A stretch of DNA of 21,980 nt from Saccoglossus kowalevskii (GCF_000003605.2 NW_003105147.1:11320-33299), one strand, 5' to 3'; shown: positions 10,613 to 21,219, numbered from the stretch's first letter. Numbers and translations are program-made. The notes: generated by a model from the letters alone, not told the origin.

Positions 10613-10802
10613 TGTGCTTCAAATATGACGAGTATACGCAAAATATACGTAGATCTGTGCCGATTTTAATTATGTGCACTGGTTTGTTGCGTGACCGTAT
10701 ACGCTACGTATACGTAGTCCTGCGTAAGTATTAACTCTGTGCACTGGTTTATCACGTGTCCGAATATCCTACGTATACGTAGTAATACGTAAGACAGCAT
10801 TG
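10613..10802. repeat. ~65-bp tandem repeats with CTACGTATACGTAG palindromes
   Basis: Units at 10673-10737 and 10738-10802 both begin TGTGCACTGGTTT and both carry the perfect 14-bp palindrome CTACGTATACGTAG (10704-10717 and 10769-10782, exactly 65 bp apart). A more diverged unit at about 10613-10672 has AGTATACGC and ATATACGTAG at matching places. Sequence just after (10803-10990) stays unusually rich in TACG, GTATAC and CGTA steps. Confidence 0.75.
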
Positions 10803-10850
10803 TTCTGCATTACGTGTACGTTAATGGGTGAACTGTATACTTCCGGTCTG

Positions 10851-10878
10851 CGTAAATATACTGCTGTGTATATTTACG
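10851..10878. repeat. Hairpin-forming inverted repeat
   Basis: CGTAAATATA (10851-10860) and TATATTTACG (10869-10878) are exact reverse complements around an 8-base loop. The hairpin sits in the palindrome-rich zone just upstream of the 0.95-kb tandem duplication. Confidence 0.55.
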
Positions 10879-10906
10879 TATCAGTATGTTCCGAATGTGT
10901 GAATAT

Positions 10907-11870
10907 ACACGTCCAATGTACGAGTGAGCTGATTAACGTATATCTTCGAATATCGGGAGTATACGCGTGCGAATACGCAAATGTACCCGCCGTATGTCAA
11001 CGATTCGGCCCAGTAACCACACTTGCACAGAATTAGGGACAAAGTAGAGGACTAGATCACGAGATACATTTTTCAACAATATAGTGGTAGTTTTGTGCAT
11101 TTCAAAGTATATTTATAGATTTTTCGTGAAATGTAAAAGCTTATAATTCATAATAAATCCACGTATAGTGTAGATAATGTTCACACTGGCATTCAGCAAT
11201 ATAAAGTTAAATCTACAGAATGGATTATTATGCACAGTTTTATCAAGCATATACATATTCTGTTGTTTTTTTATATGCTGTAAATCCAGCAAAATCGATG
11301 CTGTAATAGTTTTGTTTTTACCAAATCTGGACAAAAATAATTTGAAAAAACTTCAGTGCAGTTTGTGTAATGTAATTGTAATAGACATCCAAATTATTAA
11401 TTGTAATGATAAAAGCTTGTGTAGTGAGCTTTCTCACTGTATGTCATGTTTAACATATTTTATGTTGTTAGTGATTGTCAAATGGTTTACTAGGTACCCA
11501 AACATCAGTTGAACGACACAATGCGCGAGCACTGTATGTGTGGGTTCTTTCGGCCAACGATTGTTGTTTGAAATAATATTATTCGCAAAAAAAAATTGAA
11601 ACTAACCTCGCATGATGCGGGTCATAACGTATACGACTAAAATATGGCGATAGACGTACAACATTAGTCGCACAGACACAGGTGTATGGTGGTATTGTAT
11701 ATAATTTAATGTTATCAGAATACAATAATTTGCATGACGCAATACATATGAACGGTAGTAATTTTGAGTGCATGAACGTACTATTATTGTATGAGTACAT
11801 GATTGGCAATGATATATGCAAAAATAACAATACAATAATAATATTAGTGCAAAATTTATCATAATTAGCA
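10907..11870. repeat. Tandem direct duplication, copy 1
   Basis: This unit repeats at 11899-12805. Landmarks: ATTAACGTATATCTTCGAATATCGG (10932 and 11928), GAAATGTAAAAGCTTATAATTCA, and GACGCAATACATATGAACGG. The offset is 995 bp at the left and 959 bp at the right, so copy 2 has net lost 36 bp. Identity looks around 90% by eye. Its open frames (111 codons plus strand, 138 codons minus strand) show no known motif. The minus frame with a hydrophobic VLLFLHI stretch is partly kept in both copies. Confidence 0.85.
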
Positions 11871-11898
11871 TGCGTGGATATACGTTGCGTATTCCCCG

Positions 11899-12805
11899 TA
11901 CACACGTCGAATGTACGAATGAGCTGATTAACGTATATCTTCGAATATCGGGAATATACGCGTGCGAATAAGCAAATGTACCCGCCGTATGTCAACGATT
12001 CGGCTCAGTAACTACACTTGCACAGAATTAGCGACAGAGTAGAAGACTAGATCACGAGATACATTTTTCAACAATATGATGGTAGCTTTGTGCATTTCAA
12101 AGTATATTTATAGATTTTTCGTGAAATGTAAAAGCTTATAATTCATAATAAATCCACGTATAGTGCAGATAATGTTCACACTGGCATTCAGCAATATAAA
12201 GTAAAATCTACAGAATGGATTATTATGCACAATTTTATCAAGCATATAAATATTCTGTTGTTTTTTTTATGTGCTATAAATCCAACATAATCAATGCTGT
12301 ATTATATTTGTTTTTACCAAATCTGTAAAAAAAATTATTTGAATAAACTTCAGTGCAGTTTCTGTAATGTAATTGTAATAAACATCCAAATTATTAATTG
12401 TAATGATAAAAGCTTGTGTAGAGGGCTTTCAAACTATATGTCATGTTTAACATCTTTTCATGTTGTTAGTGATTGTCACATGGTTTGCTAGGTACCCTAA
12501 AATCAGTTGGACGACACAAGGGGCGAGCACTGTACGTGTGGGCTCTTTCGGTCGACGATTGTTCTTTGAAATAATATTATTCGCCAAACAAAATTGAAAC
12601 TAATGCAGCGGGTCATAACTGGTATGGTCAGACACTGGTATGTGGTGGTATTGTATACAATTTGAACTTATCAGAATACAATAAATTACATGACGCAATA
12701 CATATGAACGGTAGTAATTGTGAGTGCATGAACGTTTTATTATAATTGTATGAGTACATGAATGGCAATAATATATGCAGGAATAACAATACAATAATAA
12801 TAAAT
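11899..12805. repeat. Tandem direct duplication, copy 2
   Basis: This is the second copy of the 10907-11870 unit, in the same orientation. About 28 bp at 11871-11898 separate it from copy 1, and weak similarity to copy 1's upstream flank may extend the unit leftward. Most of the length difference lies around 12580-12640. Confidence 0.85.
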
Positions 12806-13413
12806 GTTGTACGTATTACTGTGTACATATTAACAAATTGGTGGCAATGATGTGATATCCTAATTGAGTGTGTATGAACGTCTACTGGAAAATTGGTGCG
12901 ACTTGCTTCTTGTTACTTGTATCCAGTCCGGATGTCACAGGTCGTGATTTGCTTATCGCGAGGTGCCTTCAATTATTTCGATGGCAATATTCGTTTTACA
13001 AATATATCTCTTTACTGGTTTCTATTGCCATGTAATAAACCATATATCACCATATTTGTGCTGCAGACCTCGGAACAGACCTCATTGTCTGAGAGATTGT
13101 TGGCGGGCTATTTACTAGTCCATTGTAATGACAAGGACCCCATGATAATACATATAAGCATATCTGACTGATGAAATTTATTTCATTTAGCTCTGCTTGA
13201 GAAAATATTTAAGTCATTTCAAATCTATCCCCCAATTTCAATATATATTTACATGTAGACATTATGTTTGATTGAAATTGCCAAAATCAATTGTGTCACT
13301 ACTCGCTCATATACATTTATAACTCAGTTTTACCCTTTTGCCAATTGACCTGAGCATTTCAAGATCAGTCTGCTGTGCAGCCTAAGCCACTTCTGCTATA
13401 ACATTTTGATTTG

Positions 13414-13662
13414 TCATTTCTGAAATGGCGTTGTATGAGCTTCTATTTGTGGTCTAGTCTCTACACTTTGTACAAGGCGGGCTTCTTCAGCCAAGTTCAA
13501 GAAATCTCCAGAAAATATTCTTGCTTTGTGTAACACCATATTCCCGGGGATGGGCACCTGTGGAACCTTCAATGGTGTTCTAAACACCCATTCCCAGTGA
13601 GTACTGATGTTCTTATTCTCCACTTTACCGGGGAAAGATTCGTCGGAACCGTCTATTTGTTT
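13414..13662 (-). CDS. Unrecognised minus-strand open frame, possibly a transposon or exon relic
   Basis: A frame of about 82 codons runs from after a TGA to a TGA at 13414-13416. It has a protein-like composition (THWEWVFRTPLKVPQVPIPG, then LNLAEEARLVQSVETRPQIE), more balanced than the AT-driven chance ORFs nearby. The overlapping plus-strand 120-codon frame looks like its shadow. No domain or catalytic motif is visible, and neighbouring frames are broken. Function unknown. Confidence 0.2.
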   Translation of the reverse strand, partial: KQIDGSDESFPGKVENKNISTHWEWVFRTPLKVPQVPIPGNMVLHKARIFSGDFLNLAEEARLVQSVETRPQIEAHTTPFQK

Positions 13663-14776
13663 TCAATTACTTTGTTTCACAAGGTTGTTTTTTATCTGGA
13701 CAAAGATTCCATGAGTGTTGAGCTACCTCTCTGGATCCCACCTTTTAAAAACCACAATATGTGTAGGCGTCTATTTATAGGTACCCGTTGGGCACTACCT
13801 TGTTCCGCCGATTGCAGAAATTTGTCTTTTCTGATTATTAGCAGGTTTTGCAAGGCAAGTGTATATATACTGAGAAGGTATCATTATATAAACCTGGACA
13901 GGCCTGACATGGTCATCTTTTTAACACTATTCTTTATTCCAACACTCATCACACGGTGACAGGAACGACAAATTCACATTTAATATCAAGTTGCGAGTCA
14001 TTTACCGGTGTACACGTTATACATTGTATATTGATTGGTCAATCATTATTTGTTCGTTTCAAGCACGCTTTTAATTTAATAATCTTTTGACTGGAATGTC
14101 CACCACAGAAATAACCCCAGCTAAACATTCAAGTATTCACAAGTTTAATGCCCTTCTGTAACACATTAACACTGCACATGATTCAATGTCCTCTTGCTGT
14201 CAAATCATTGTCAATGCAAAGTAACATAACATGAATGTATTTGTATATGTAAAATTGCAATATCTATTTATTTGCATCATCTACCTATCCATCCATATTA
14301 CTGTCATATCCTCGCTATATATAATACAAATAACATGCCCTGTGACAATATGACAATGTAAAATAAATAACCAGTTGTCTTTCAGTCAGAGATTATCAGA
14401 GATTCGTTTTTTAAATAGAAAATATTGTGTTTAGCTTAGCCCAAGTTCTGTATGGTTCAAATTTTTGGAATTTGCATTTATTCGTATTGTGACGTCATCA
14501 CAATCTCATACCTCGAATATAGTGAGTGAAATATAAAACAATGGATGGTGTTTTTGTTAAACTTGTCTTTGATATCAGATATAATTGCAACAATTTTGAG
14601 TTCATTTAAACGGTATTTTATAAGACATATTTAGCCCTTATTTGTAATTTATGATATTTTGGATTATTTTTGTGGGTCCTTTGGAAGCAAATACTAGTAA
14701 ATGTACGAATGCTCAAATTACAAGCAAATTGTGTTTTTCTGGAACATGATTTAAACATCAATTGTATGCAAATATC

Positions 14777-14905
14777 TTAGAAGAGCAAAAGTCCGTCTAT
14801 GTCAATTTCTCTTTCATCTGACTCGGATTTCCTTGAATTTTTACTTCCATTAACCTCATAATCAGACAAAATTAAAATGGTATATTGCAATTTATAAAGT
14901 GATTT
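14777..14905 (-). CDS. Possible terminal exon fragment with acidic tail
   Basis: A minus frame ends SDYEVNGSKNSRKSESDERE and a short hydrophobic tail before TAA (14777-14779). The charged, low-complexity style is typical of real C-terminal tails, but the frame is short and no partner exon or homologous family was recognised. Confidence 0.15.
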   Translation of the reverse strand, partial: KSLYKLQYTILILSDYEVNGSKNSRKSESDEREIDIDGLLLF

Positions 14906-15395
14906 ATTACAACTCTTAATAATTACTTGTGTGATATTTTGATCAAGCTATGTAGCTATTTTAGTTTCCGCCAACCCTAAATTTACTTAAATTTAAATAT
15001 ATGTCATTGCCCTCTTCATTGCTTTGTCGCCATCAAAGACTCACTTATTTCTGGGTTATCAAATTTCTATTCTCACTTTTCCGATACGTCAATTGGTGTG
15101 CGTTAGGATCACGGAGAGTATTTCGCGCATATTTGGTGCAAGGGCAAGGCGTAAATAATTGTGCTGATATTTGATGTCAAATATTCAATTTATGTTTCTT
15201 TTCTAATATTCATTCACAAGCTTGGAACAGTTTTATATATGAATAAAACGTATTTTTTCAGTGATAACATTCGCTCAAATATAACAAATATATATTTTTA
15301 CATATTTTAGAAATCTCGTGTAGGTTTTATTCAGCAGACTAATGTACAGTTCAGACACATATGCAAGAGGTACGTCAAAATAAATTATATAAACA

Positions 15396-15401
15396 TTTAT
15401 T
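15396..15401 (-). terminator. AATAAA poly(A) signal of the METTL24-like gene
   Basis: AATAAA on the minus strand lies about 70 nt past the stop codon, in the context GCTAAATAAATG. This is a normal distance for a compact 3' UTR. Confidence 0.6.
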
Positions 15402-15469
15402 TAGCACAATGATACGTACTCACAAGCACAAAATAGCTATTGACTATTATTCTAAATATTTGTAAAAAC

Positions 15470-15775
15470 TCAGTCGATATATCTCATATTAATCCAATAC
15501 AATTCAATCCAATTAAGACGCAGTGTCGGATTTACTCCAGCCATTACTTTGTTCTCGTGCCAATGCCAGAGTTTGAACCTATTCAATTCGAAAGCTGTCT
15601 TTATTGCCAGGTAAATGCGTAGAGTGTTCTCCTTGTGATCCAACATTTCAATCTCCGATAGATGAAGCTCAAATGCCACTATTTTGATATCTTTGAGAAT
15701 ATCACTTTTGATTAGTTGATGAAATATATAGTGTTCGCCAAATTCTATGTCGATTTTCAGAATATCGATGCATTT
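15470..15775 (-). CDS. METTL24: METTL24-like exon 6 (terminal)
   Basis: 306 nt entering in phase 0 after CATTCCAATAG and ending at TGA (15470-15472). It encodes IDILKIDIEFGEHYIFHQLI, AFELHLSEIE, FKLWHWHENK and IELYWIN. This is the C-terminal half of the methyltransferase fold with the family's D-x-E pair and WHWH signature. Confidence 0.93.
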   Translation of the reverse strand, partial: KCIDILKIDIEFGEHYIFHQLIKSDILKDIKIVAFELHLSEIEMLDHKENTLRIYLAIKTAFELNRFKLWHWHENKVMAGVNPTLRLNWIELYWINMRYID

Positions 15776-18700
15776 CTATTGGAATGAAGATATAATAAAG
15801 AGTATTTAGCTGGATTATAAACATGTTGTGGAACATGCTACAGTACATCCGAGTTCCAATCCTGCCTGGCGTTGAACAGAAAAATATATTGACCATATCC
15901 TTGGTGAATTTAGCACATACTAGATTGGAGGCCAAGGCAAAGATTAGTTAGCTGACTTGATGCGACTTGGAGGACACAAGGTATCGATGTATTTGTGTTA
16001 GATTGGGGTAAACTTTAACCTGTGCAAAGCTTTCAAAACACGAACGCGAAATTGAACGCGCTATGCTAAAAAAATAAAACTTACTTTTTCATGGTGTAAC
16101 ATTTTTCTAATGAACGATAAACTTCTGACTTTCCAATGTTGTGTTCCTGATACTAGATTGTCTATATTATCGTCATACAAACCGATATTGTAGAACCATA
16201 TACGTTCTGAATATTTAAAATCTACTAATCCAATTCTATGAATAATAATATGTAAAATAAATGTCGTCAATTGATAATTTATAATACTGAACAGAAACCT
16301 GCTTTGAAGCAGTGCAACAAGTAAAGCAAATTATAAAAAAAAAATGTAATTCACTTTTTGCCGAGTGCCCTTCAAATTATCAGTGGCATACATAGAGAAA
16401 GCGTAGGCACTATTTGAACCCCAACCAATTGCAAATTGAACTGATGGGTATATGGTCTACATGTTGATTCTCAAACATGGAATCTAAATATGTATACACG
16501 GACCGTTAGCGACCATTTCTGAACAAAAGCAAATGAATAATTCTTGATGTAGTAAATGATGAGCTTAGCAATAATTTCATATATCTTCACCAAATAATTG
16601 GGGTTATTAATAATATATATATTTAGGCGAGGAAATAACTAGGGACTTAATGCATGTGTAAATCTCTCTGTATGAGTTGCTAATAACTCACAGCAATTGA
16701 ATACATGTTCATGTTTAAAGATTAGTGTCGTTAGCTTGCTGAAATTTTTAAACGAAAACGTAACACTTACGTGGGATCAAAGCTGTATACATTGCATCCA
16801 TATTTAGAAATATCTTCATCAAAAGACCAGTCGTCCCCAATACTAATAAATTATATATATGTATTGTGATGTAAATATACCCTTGCGGTTTACAACTTAA
16901 CATAATACGTGTAGATTGCATAGAAAATGCTACGCCGTTGATCAGTTGTCTGGCTTGGCTTTGTTTTCATAACGATGTTCGCTTTTTGTTATATACAAAT
17001 AAATATGAATATATAATATGGGTATGGGTACACTGATCTCTTCTTGCTGATTGTCAGATCTCGATGTCCTCACGACTTCGAGACGCATTACTCATGAATG
17101 AAATTTGTGAGAATTATGCGAAATGTCTGAGCAATAGAGTTTATTGATATCAATCTTACCAAATGGTGTCAGGGAATATAGAATATAGCTACATGCCCGA
17201 AAGGTATCCAACTTTTAAAATAATTCAGGCACTTTATAAGCCAAAGAACACAACAGAGATGACTGACAAATAACCGACAGTACAATGCCTCAAACGAACG
17301 AAAAGCTGAACAAATGCATAATCAGTAATAAATTCATTATTGACCACGGTATACATGAAGTGACTCAATGTTTTAACAGACAACTAACGTTGATGTTATT
17401 TTAGATCAGATGTGTGGAAGCAATATGATATTTAACCATTACGGAAAATTAGGTAATCAAATGTCAAAGCGTAATGTGTAATAATCGATCGTAATAGATG
17501 TGTCGTCTCAAGTGAAGGCAGTATGTTAACGTAAACGTACATATGACATATGACCGTCAAGAATATAATTGACCACTTGCTTATAGCCACAACATATTGT
17601 ATCGCACTGCTGATTGACAATTGATCGGATGACGTACAGCCGCGTGACCCGGATACGGTGATTGATATCAGAAGTGTGATCACAACATGTGAAGTCATGA
17701 TTGAGGACACGATGTGAGGACAGAAGTCGTGTAACAATGCGCCATGGCATAGTAACAGTTTTGTGTAACAGGCTACATTCCAGTTTCCGCGCGTTTATGC
17801 TTGTGTTATTAAATGGCGAAATCAAGTGAGTAAGACCCATTTTTGATGAGTGAAACACAGCACCATGGCGATGCAATTTGTTGCATATCAACGATTCAAG
17901 TTGTTGATGAAGTAAAAAATAGCTAACCCTGGAATCAAAAAAGCCTGCAACTGACTGGACACGTCGACAGCAATGATGAATATTGTAGTCCATATATGCA
18001 ACTAACCGTTTTTATTACGATTTCGATGCAAAAAGACAATTGAACACTTCTAGATACTTTACGTTGAGCAATTGATTTTAATTGTAAGCGGTTAGAGTTA
18101 ATAATAACGAGAACAAAATGTATAAGTACACCTCATGTTTATGATGGTTCGTGGAACGTAAAGAACAGAGTGAAATGTGGTTGACGTCAAGATAGTGTGA
18201 TATTCGACTGGGTTTGGCTACGACACATTCTCTTTTATCATTGCATGCCTGATGTAGTTACTTCATTTCAAACGATAACACTAAATGACCTACATTTTGT
18301 ACTCCTGATTGATCCTGCACAATTCAAATCCCTGGCGTCACAAAAACGTGCATAATAGTATACCAGTTTGAATTAAAGTTTAGTTCAGTAATTGGGCAGA
18401 ACGACCCATCAACTATCCCGGACACAAGGAACACGTGTTGCCATAGTTTGCAGAAATTAGAATATGATATGGAAGTCTACTGCGTTGCCCTATCTTCCCC
18501 TTCTTATATTCCATTAAGAACACGCTTGACAATATTATAACTGAACTTGTCAATGTAGGTGCATTAACAGTAATTGGAATGGTTCTTTTGTGTTTAGTTA
18601 TACTAACTACCCTTTGTTTAATTCACCATATTAAATGTTAGAGATAAACCATAATGACAGTTTTTGAGAAGACACACGTGTGAGAGAGTGAGAGACTAGC

Positions 18701-19715
18701 AGTAATTAAATAAGCGAACTTATATTTGTACAAGCTCATGTGTGAAATACACCACTTCCTGGTATCAGTGCATAATCCCAACTGAGGTTGTGTTTGAAAT
18801 AATATTGGAGAAACGAAATTAAGATGACAAATGTTCTTTGTATGCATTCATGATCATTATATCCATATTTCACTCACCCTACTGAATAGACCGTACAGTC
18901 ATTTGAATCGATACCAACGTCCATACAAACATTCCAACCACCATCTATATCATCAGGTTGTCCAAATCTTATATCGCCTTTACACTGGTACGTCACATTT
19001 GTAATATAGTACCACAACTGTCCTATAGCTTGCTCAGCTGTGAGGTGGTACATTAAAGCTCCGAGTTCCATTTTATTCACGGGGACTAACCCGAGTGCTT
19101 GTGTCAGTGATTTCTTCTCTATACTTCCGTGTTTCACGGGTGGTTCATTCCACTTTGTATGCTACATAATTCATAACAGGAGTTAAATATTAGTGGTGTG
19201 TAGTATGTGCAGATACTAATAATTTGAAAAAACACAATAAGAACCACAAATGTAATGTCAAATTTAACCAGCTGCTACACCGTAATGTAATTTCGTCACT
19301 TACATATAGTCTGTTATTATTTGTAGTTTGGTAGGTATTCCGCACTGCGATGCTGTTATTGAGTAGTACTGTGTAATACAACATTGCACTGCCTGAAATA
19401 AAACATAACCAATTATTTTTATGTATGATATACCACAAGTTATTTGTAGTGTAAATAACATATATGTGGTTCAAGTATGAGCAACTGCTGAATGCGAGTT
19501 ATATTATGAAATGTGATTATGAACTTTGTGTCATATTTCTCCTCGTCTCACTATACCAAGCTAAAACACCATCTTGTGAAGACAATGTTGTGACATGACT
19601 TACTATATAGTGTTTGTGCTATAAGCCTAAAACATGAGTCGTGCTCCTCGACTGTAGTCCAGAAATTGTAGGGTAAATACAGTCCTGTCGATGACATGGA
19701 TTTTGATGAAGTCAT
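15470..19715 (-). CDS. METTL24: METTL24-like predicted methyltransferase, six exons
   Basis: Joining 19604-19715, 19304-19392, 18878-19161, 16771-16842, 16085-16235 and 15470-15775 (minus strand) gives 1014 nt, 337 residues plus TGA, with every junction in phase. Human METTL24 is about 366 residues. Exon 3 ends CTVYSVG, like the family's 'C.(L/V)YS(F/L)G'. Exon 4 gives DDWSFDED and GCNVYSFDP. Exon 5 gives ERIWFYNIGL. Exon 6 gives IDILKIDIE, AFELHL, LWHWHEN and ELYWIN, all landmarks of METTL24-like proteins. An uncharged stretch at residues about 31-54, spanning exons 1-2, could be a signal anchor, which would make it a single-pass type II protein. By family it is a predicted S-adenosylmethionine-dependent methyltransferase of unknown substrate. 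Introns are 211, 142, 2035, 535 and 309 bp. No stops or frameshifts were seen, so it looks intact. The extreme 5' end is the weakest part. Confidence 0.87.
16085..16235 (-). CDS. METTL24: METTL24-like exon 5
   Basis: 151 nt between ATTATTCATAG and GTAAGT (16079-16084). It encodes SERIWFYNIGLYDDN and then HWKVRSLSFIRKMLHHEK, matching the family's 'R.WF.N.GL ... W..R.L..I...L.H' pattern. Confidence 0.92.
16771..16842 (-). CDS. METTL24: METTL24-like exon 4
   Basis: 72 nt between TTTATTAG and GTAAGT, phases 2 to 2. It encodes IGDDWSFDEDISKYGCNVYS and then FDP. The GC-x-V-x-x-FDP block is the family's cofactor-side strand. The exon is too short to appear as an ORF and was found from its motif. 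Confidence 0.92.
17530..17800. other. Copy-B-specific segment in intron 3
   Basis: Copy A jumps from TGTCGACTAAAGTAAGTACAT (about 4231) to the GGTGAGTTAGAGACCCC region, while B has about 270 extra bases between the matching points. The extra part overlaps a 155-codon minus frame that has no recognisable motif. No inverted ends or target duplication were seen. Confidence 0.4.
18878..19161 (-). CDS. METTL24: METTL24-like exon 3
   Basis: 284 nt, entering in phase 0 and leaving two bases before a GTGAGT donor (18872-18877). It encodes KWNEPPVKHG, LGALMYHLTAEQAIGQLWYY, then QCKGDIRFG, DGGWNVCMD and CTVYSVG. This is the conserved N-terminal block of METTL24-like proteins ('...L..I..TQ..C....G....W.VCLD...C..YS.G'). 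Several cysteines are typical of a lumenal domain. This exon is missing from copy A. Confidence 0.9.
19304..19392 (-). CDS. METTL24: METTL24-like exon 2
   Basis: 89 nt between TTTTATTTCAG and GTAAGT. The frame that fits both neighbours encodes SAMLYYTVLLNNSIAV, then TYQTTNNNRLY. It supplies most of the putative membrane anchor and the start of the stem. Length and splice sites are conserved in copy A. Confidence 0.6.
19604..19715 (-). CDS. METTL24: METTL24-like exon 1 (candidate start exon)
   Basis: From ATG (19713-19715) 37 codons plus one base run to a GTAAGT donor (19598-19603). That phase fits exon 2 exactly. The exon ends DSCFRLIAQTLY, beginning the uncharged segment continued in exon 2. 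The ATG is preceded by TTAAG, which is also a usable AG acceptor. A second in-frame ATG at 19743-19745 lies inside the adjacent transposon end and would add ten residues. The ATG is conserved in copy A but the frame is not. There is no direct family match for this exon. Confidence 0.5.
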
Positions 19716-19720
19716 CTTAA

Positions 19721-20393
19721 GGTAGAGATCCACTTTACCTGACATGTATTTTAATTAGTTAATTAGGCAACCAATATGATCTCCCTTTTCCACAAACTTT
19801 ATATTTTTTTGAAAACTTATTGTATGAATTTTAAAATTGTATAAGTATTTTTTATGGACACTATAGTTTGAAAGATGCACAAAAATGTGTTTTATTTTTG
19901 TCAAAAGTAATTTGGTTTATGGTATATCTGTTTACTATGAAGAAAATTCCGTTTTGAAAACTATCTACCATTTGTCAACTTCGCTGGGCATCAGCTAAAT
20001 TTCACTAATTCAAGTTTATGCGTAAATTAACACCCAGACTAGTTGTCTATACGATTGTCGTAACACTGTTTAACCAAAAACAATGCCCCGACGGCGTTTT
20101 GAAGATAAACACATTGTCAATCATTTGTAAAAATTTTAAAAGAAAAGCGTCTAGGAGCTATTTTTTTTTATATTCTGGGACGTGCACTAAACAGAAGCTG
20201 AGATAATTGCTAATTTGCGTATTTTATAGTTAAGTAAAAATATATGGCGACTTACATCGCCATTGGTTTTAACAGAGTTCCACTAATGATTTTAATTTCA
20301 AATTTTCACAGAATACAGATGTTCATACAATGCCATAAAAAATAAAAAAAGGTGAAATTTTTCACAATTTGCAAAATAAACTGCATCTCTACC
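19721..20393. mobile_element. TTAA-flanked terminal-inverted-repeat element (non-autonomous)
   Basis: 673 bp bordered by TTAA at 19717-19720 and 20394-20397. The ends are inverted repeats: GGTAGAGATCCACTTTA at the left and the reverse complement GGTAGAGATGCAGTTTA at the right, with two mismatches in 17. Copy A at 5458-5461 has a single TTAA with the same flanks, so this is an insertion with a 4-bp TTAA target duplication. TTAA choice is typical of the piggyBac superfamily, but the ends start GGT rather than the usual CC, so that assignment is tentative. It has no transposase. Its left end abuts the METTL24-like exon 1. Confidence 0.82.
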
Positions 20394-21219
20394 TTAAGCG
20401 TAAAGAAAAAGGTGAAGTGGATGGAAGTCCCGTTTATGGTACCATGACGTGTACATTGTTTTTTTAAAGTCGATGTTCGCTCCAAGAATTGATTGGGTAT
20501 CGTTGTGTAACAAATCATTCAAAAATTAGTGGTCATGTGATAAAAATAGTGCAAATAAATAATGAAAGTTAACTATGGTGTTAATTTTAGCGTCCAATGC
20601 AAATTCTGAATATATATGCAAAGTCCGTAAAATTACATAACACACACTATTTGAAGTTTACAGGTAAACCTAAATACTGTAAGTAGTAAAAGGAAACATT
20701 TATTACTTCAAACAATAATGAATATACAAGCCTAGAACTTATTCCTCGGCAAGTTGTTCCCTGGCAACCACAAGAAACACTGTTTAAATAAATTAACGGA
20801 GAAAGTATTGTATTCACGCGTGAAGAATTTGAGATTTATTTTATATATGAATGTGATAAGTAGAATGCACAGCCTGCAAACAATTTTCGAAATAACATTC
20901 AAGAGTAAAACAACGACAGAAATTATCAATGTTTTGAAGTAAAACACACATGTAGCACCAAAAGTAATCAAATTAAATGACAGATTCCAAGACATTCAAC
21001 AACAAATAAGCTGTTTGACAAATGCTAGAGACATCAGCAGAACATGCGTATTTTGCGATCGTATTTTGCTTGCTGAGGATAAATATACGATAGTACTACT
21101 CGTATTTTCTGCTGTATTTATAAAATATGGGAGTATTATTCGCATTTTGCTGAAATATTAAAATATAATGATATTACTCGTATTTTTCGTGTACTATGAA
21201 AATATGATGGTGTCACCCT

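Larger units (their letters stand above)
12810..15390. other. Intergenic stretch 3' of the METTL24-like gene
   Basis: No confident gene. It contains two weak minus-strand frames (13414-13662 and 14777-14905) described separately. The rest is AT-rich sequence with no recognised repeat, RNA gene or transposon end. Confidence 0.45.
17240..21158. repeat. Right copy (B) of the segmental duplication, with the intact METTL24-like 5' half
   Basis: This is colinear with 3970-6248. B is longer because it keeps about 1.0 kb around exon 3, carries a 673-bp TTAA element, and has about 270 bp extra around 17530-17800. The downstream exons 4-6 lie outside the duplicated span. Confidence 0.85.

Noticed and set aside
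10800-11036. 78-codon plus ORF across the palindrome-rich zone
   Set aside because: Its residues simply reflect repeated TACG, GTATAC and TGTG sequence, and it is not kept in the second tandem copy's flank.
11177-11512. 111-codon plus ORF with many Cys and hydrophobic residues
   Set aside because: Its counterpart in the second tandem copy is interrupted, the residue make-up follows AT-rich codons, and no domain is visible.
13597-13959. 120-codon plus ORF
   Set aside because: It overlaps the better-composed minus frame at 13414-13662 and has no recognisable motif.
17526-17993. 155-codon minus-strand ORF
   Set aside because: It is the longest ORF but lies inside intron 3 of the METTL24-like gene, spans a copy-B-specific insertion, shows no motif, and its counterpart in copy A runs into a stop.
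19190-19474. 94-codon minus ORF taken as one continuous gene
   Set aside because: Only its central 29 codons lie between good splice sites (exon 2). The rest is flanking intron sequence with no family similarity.
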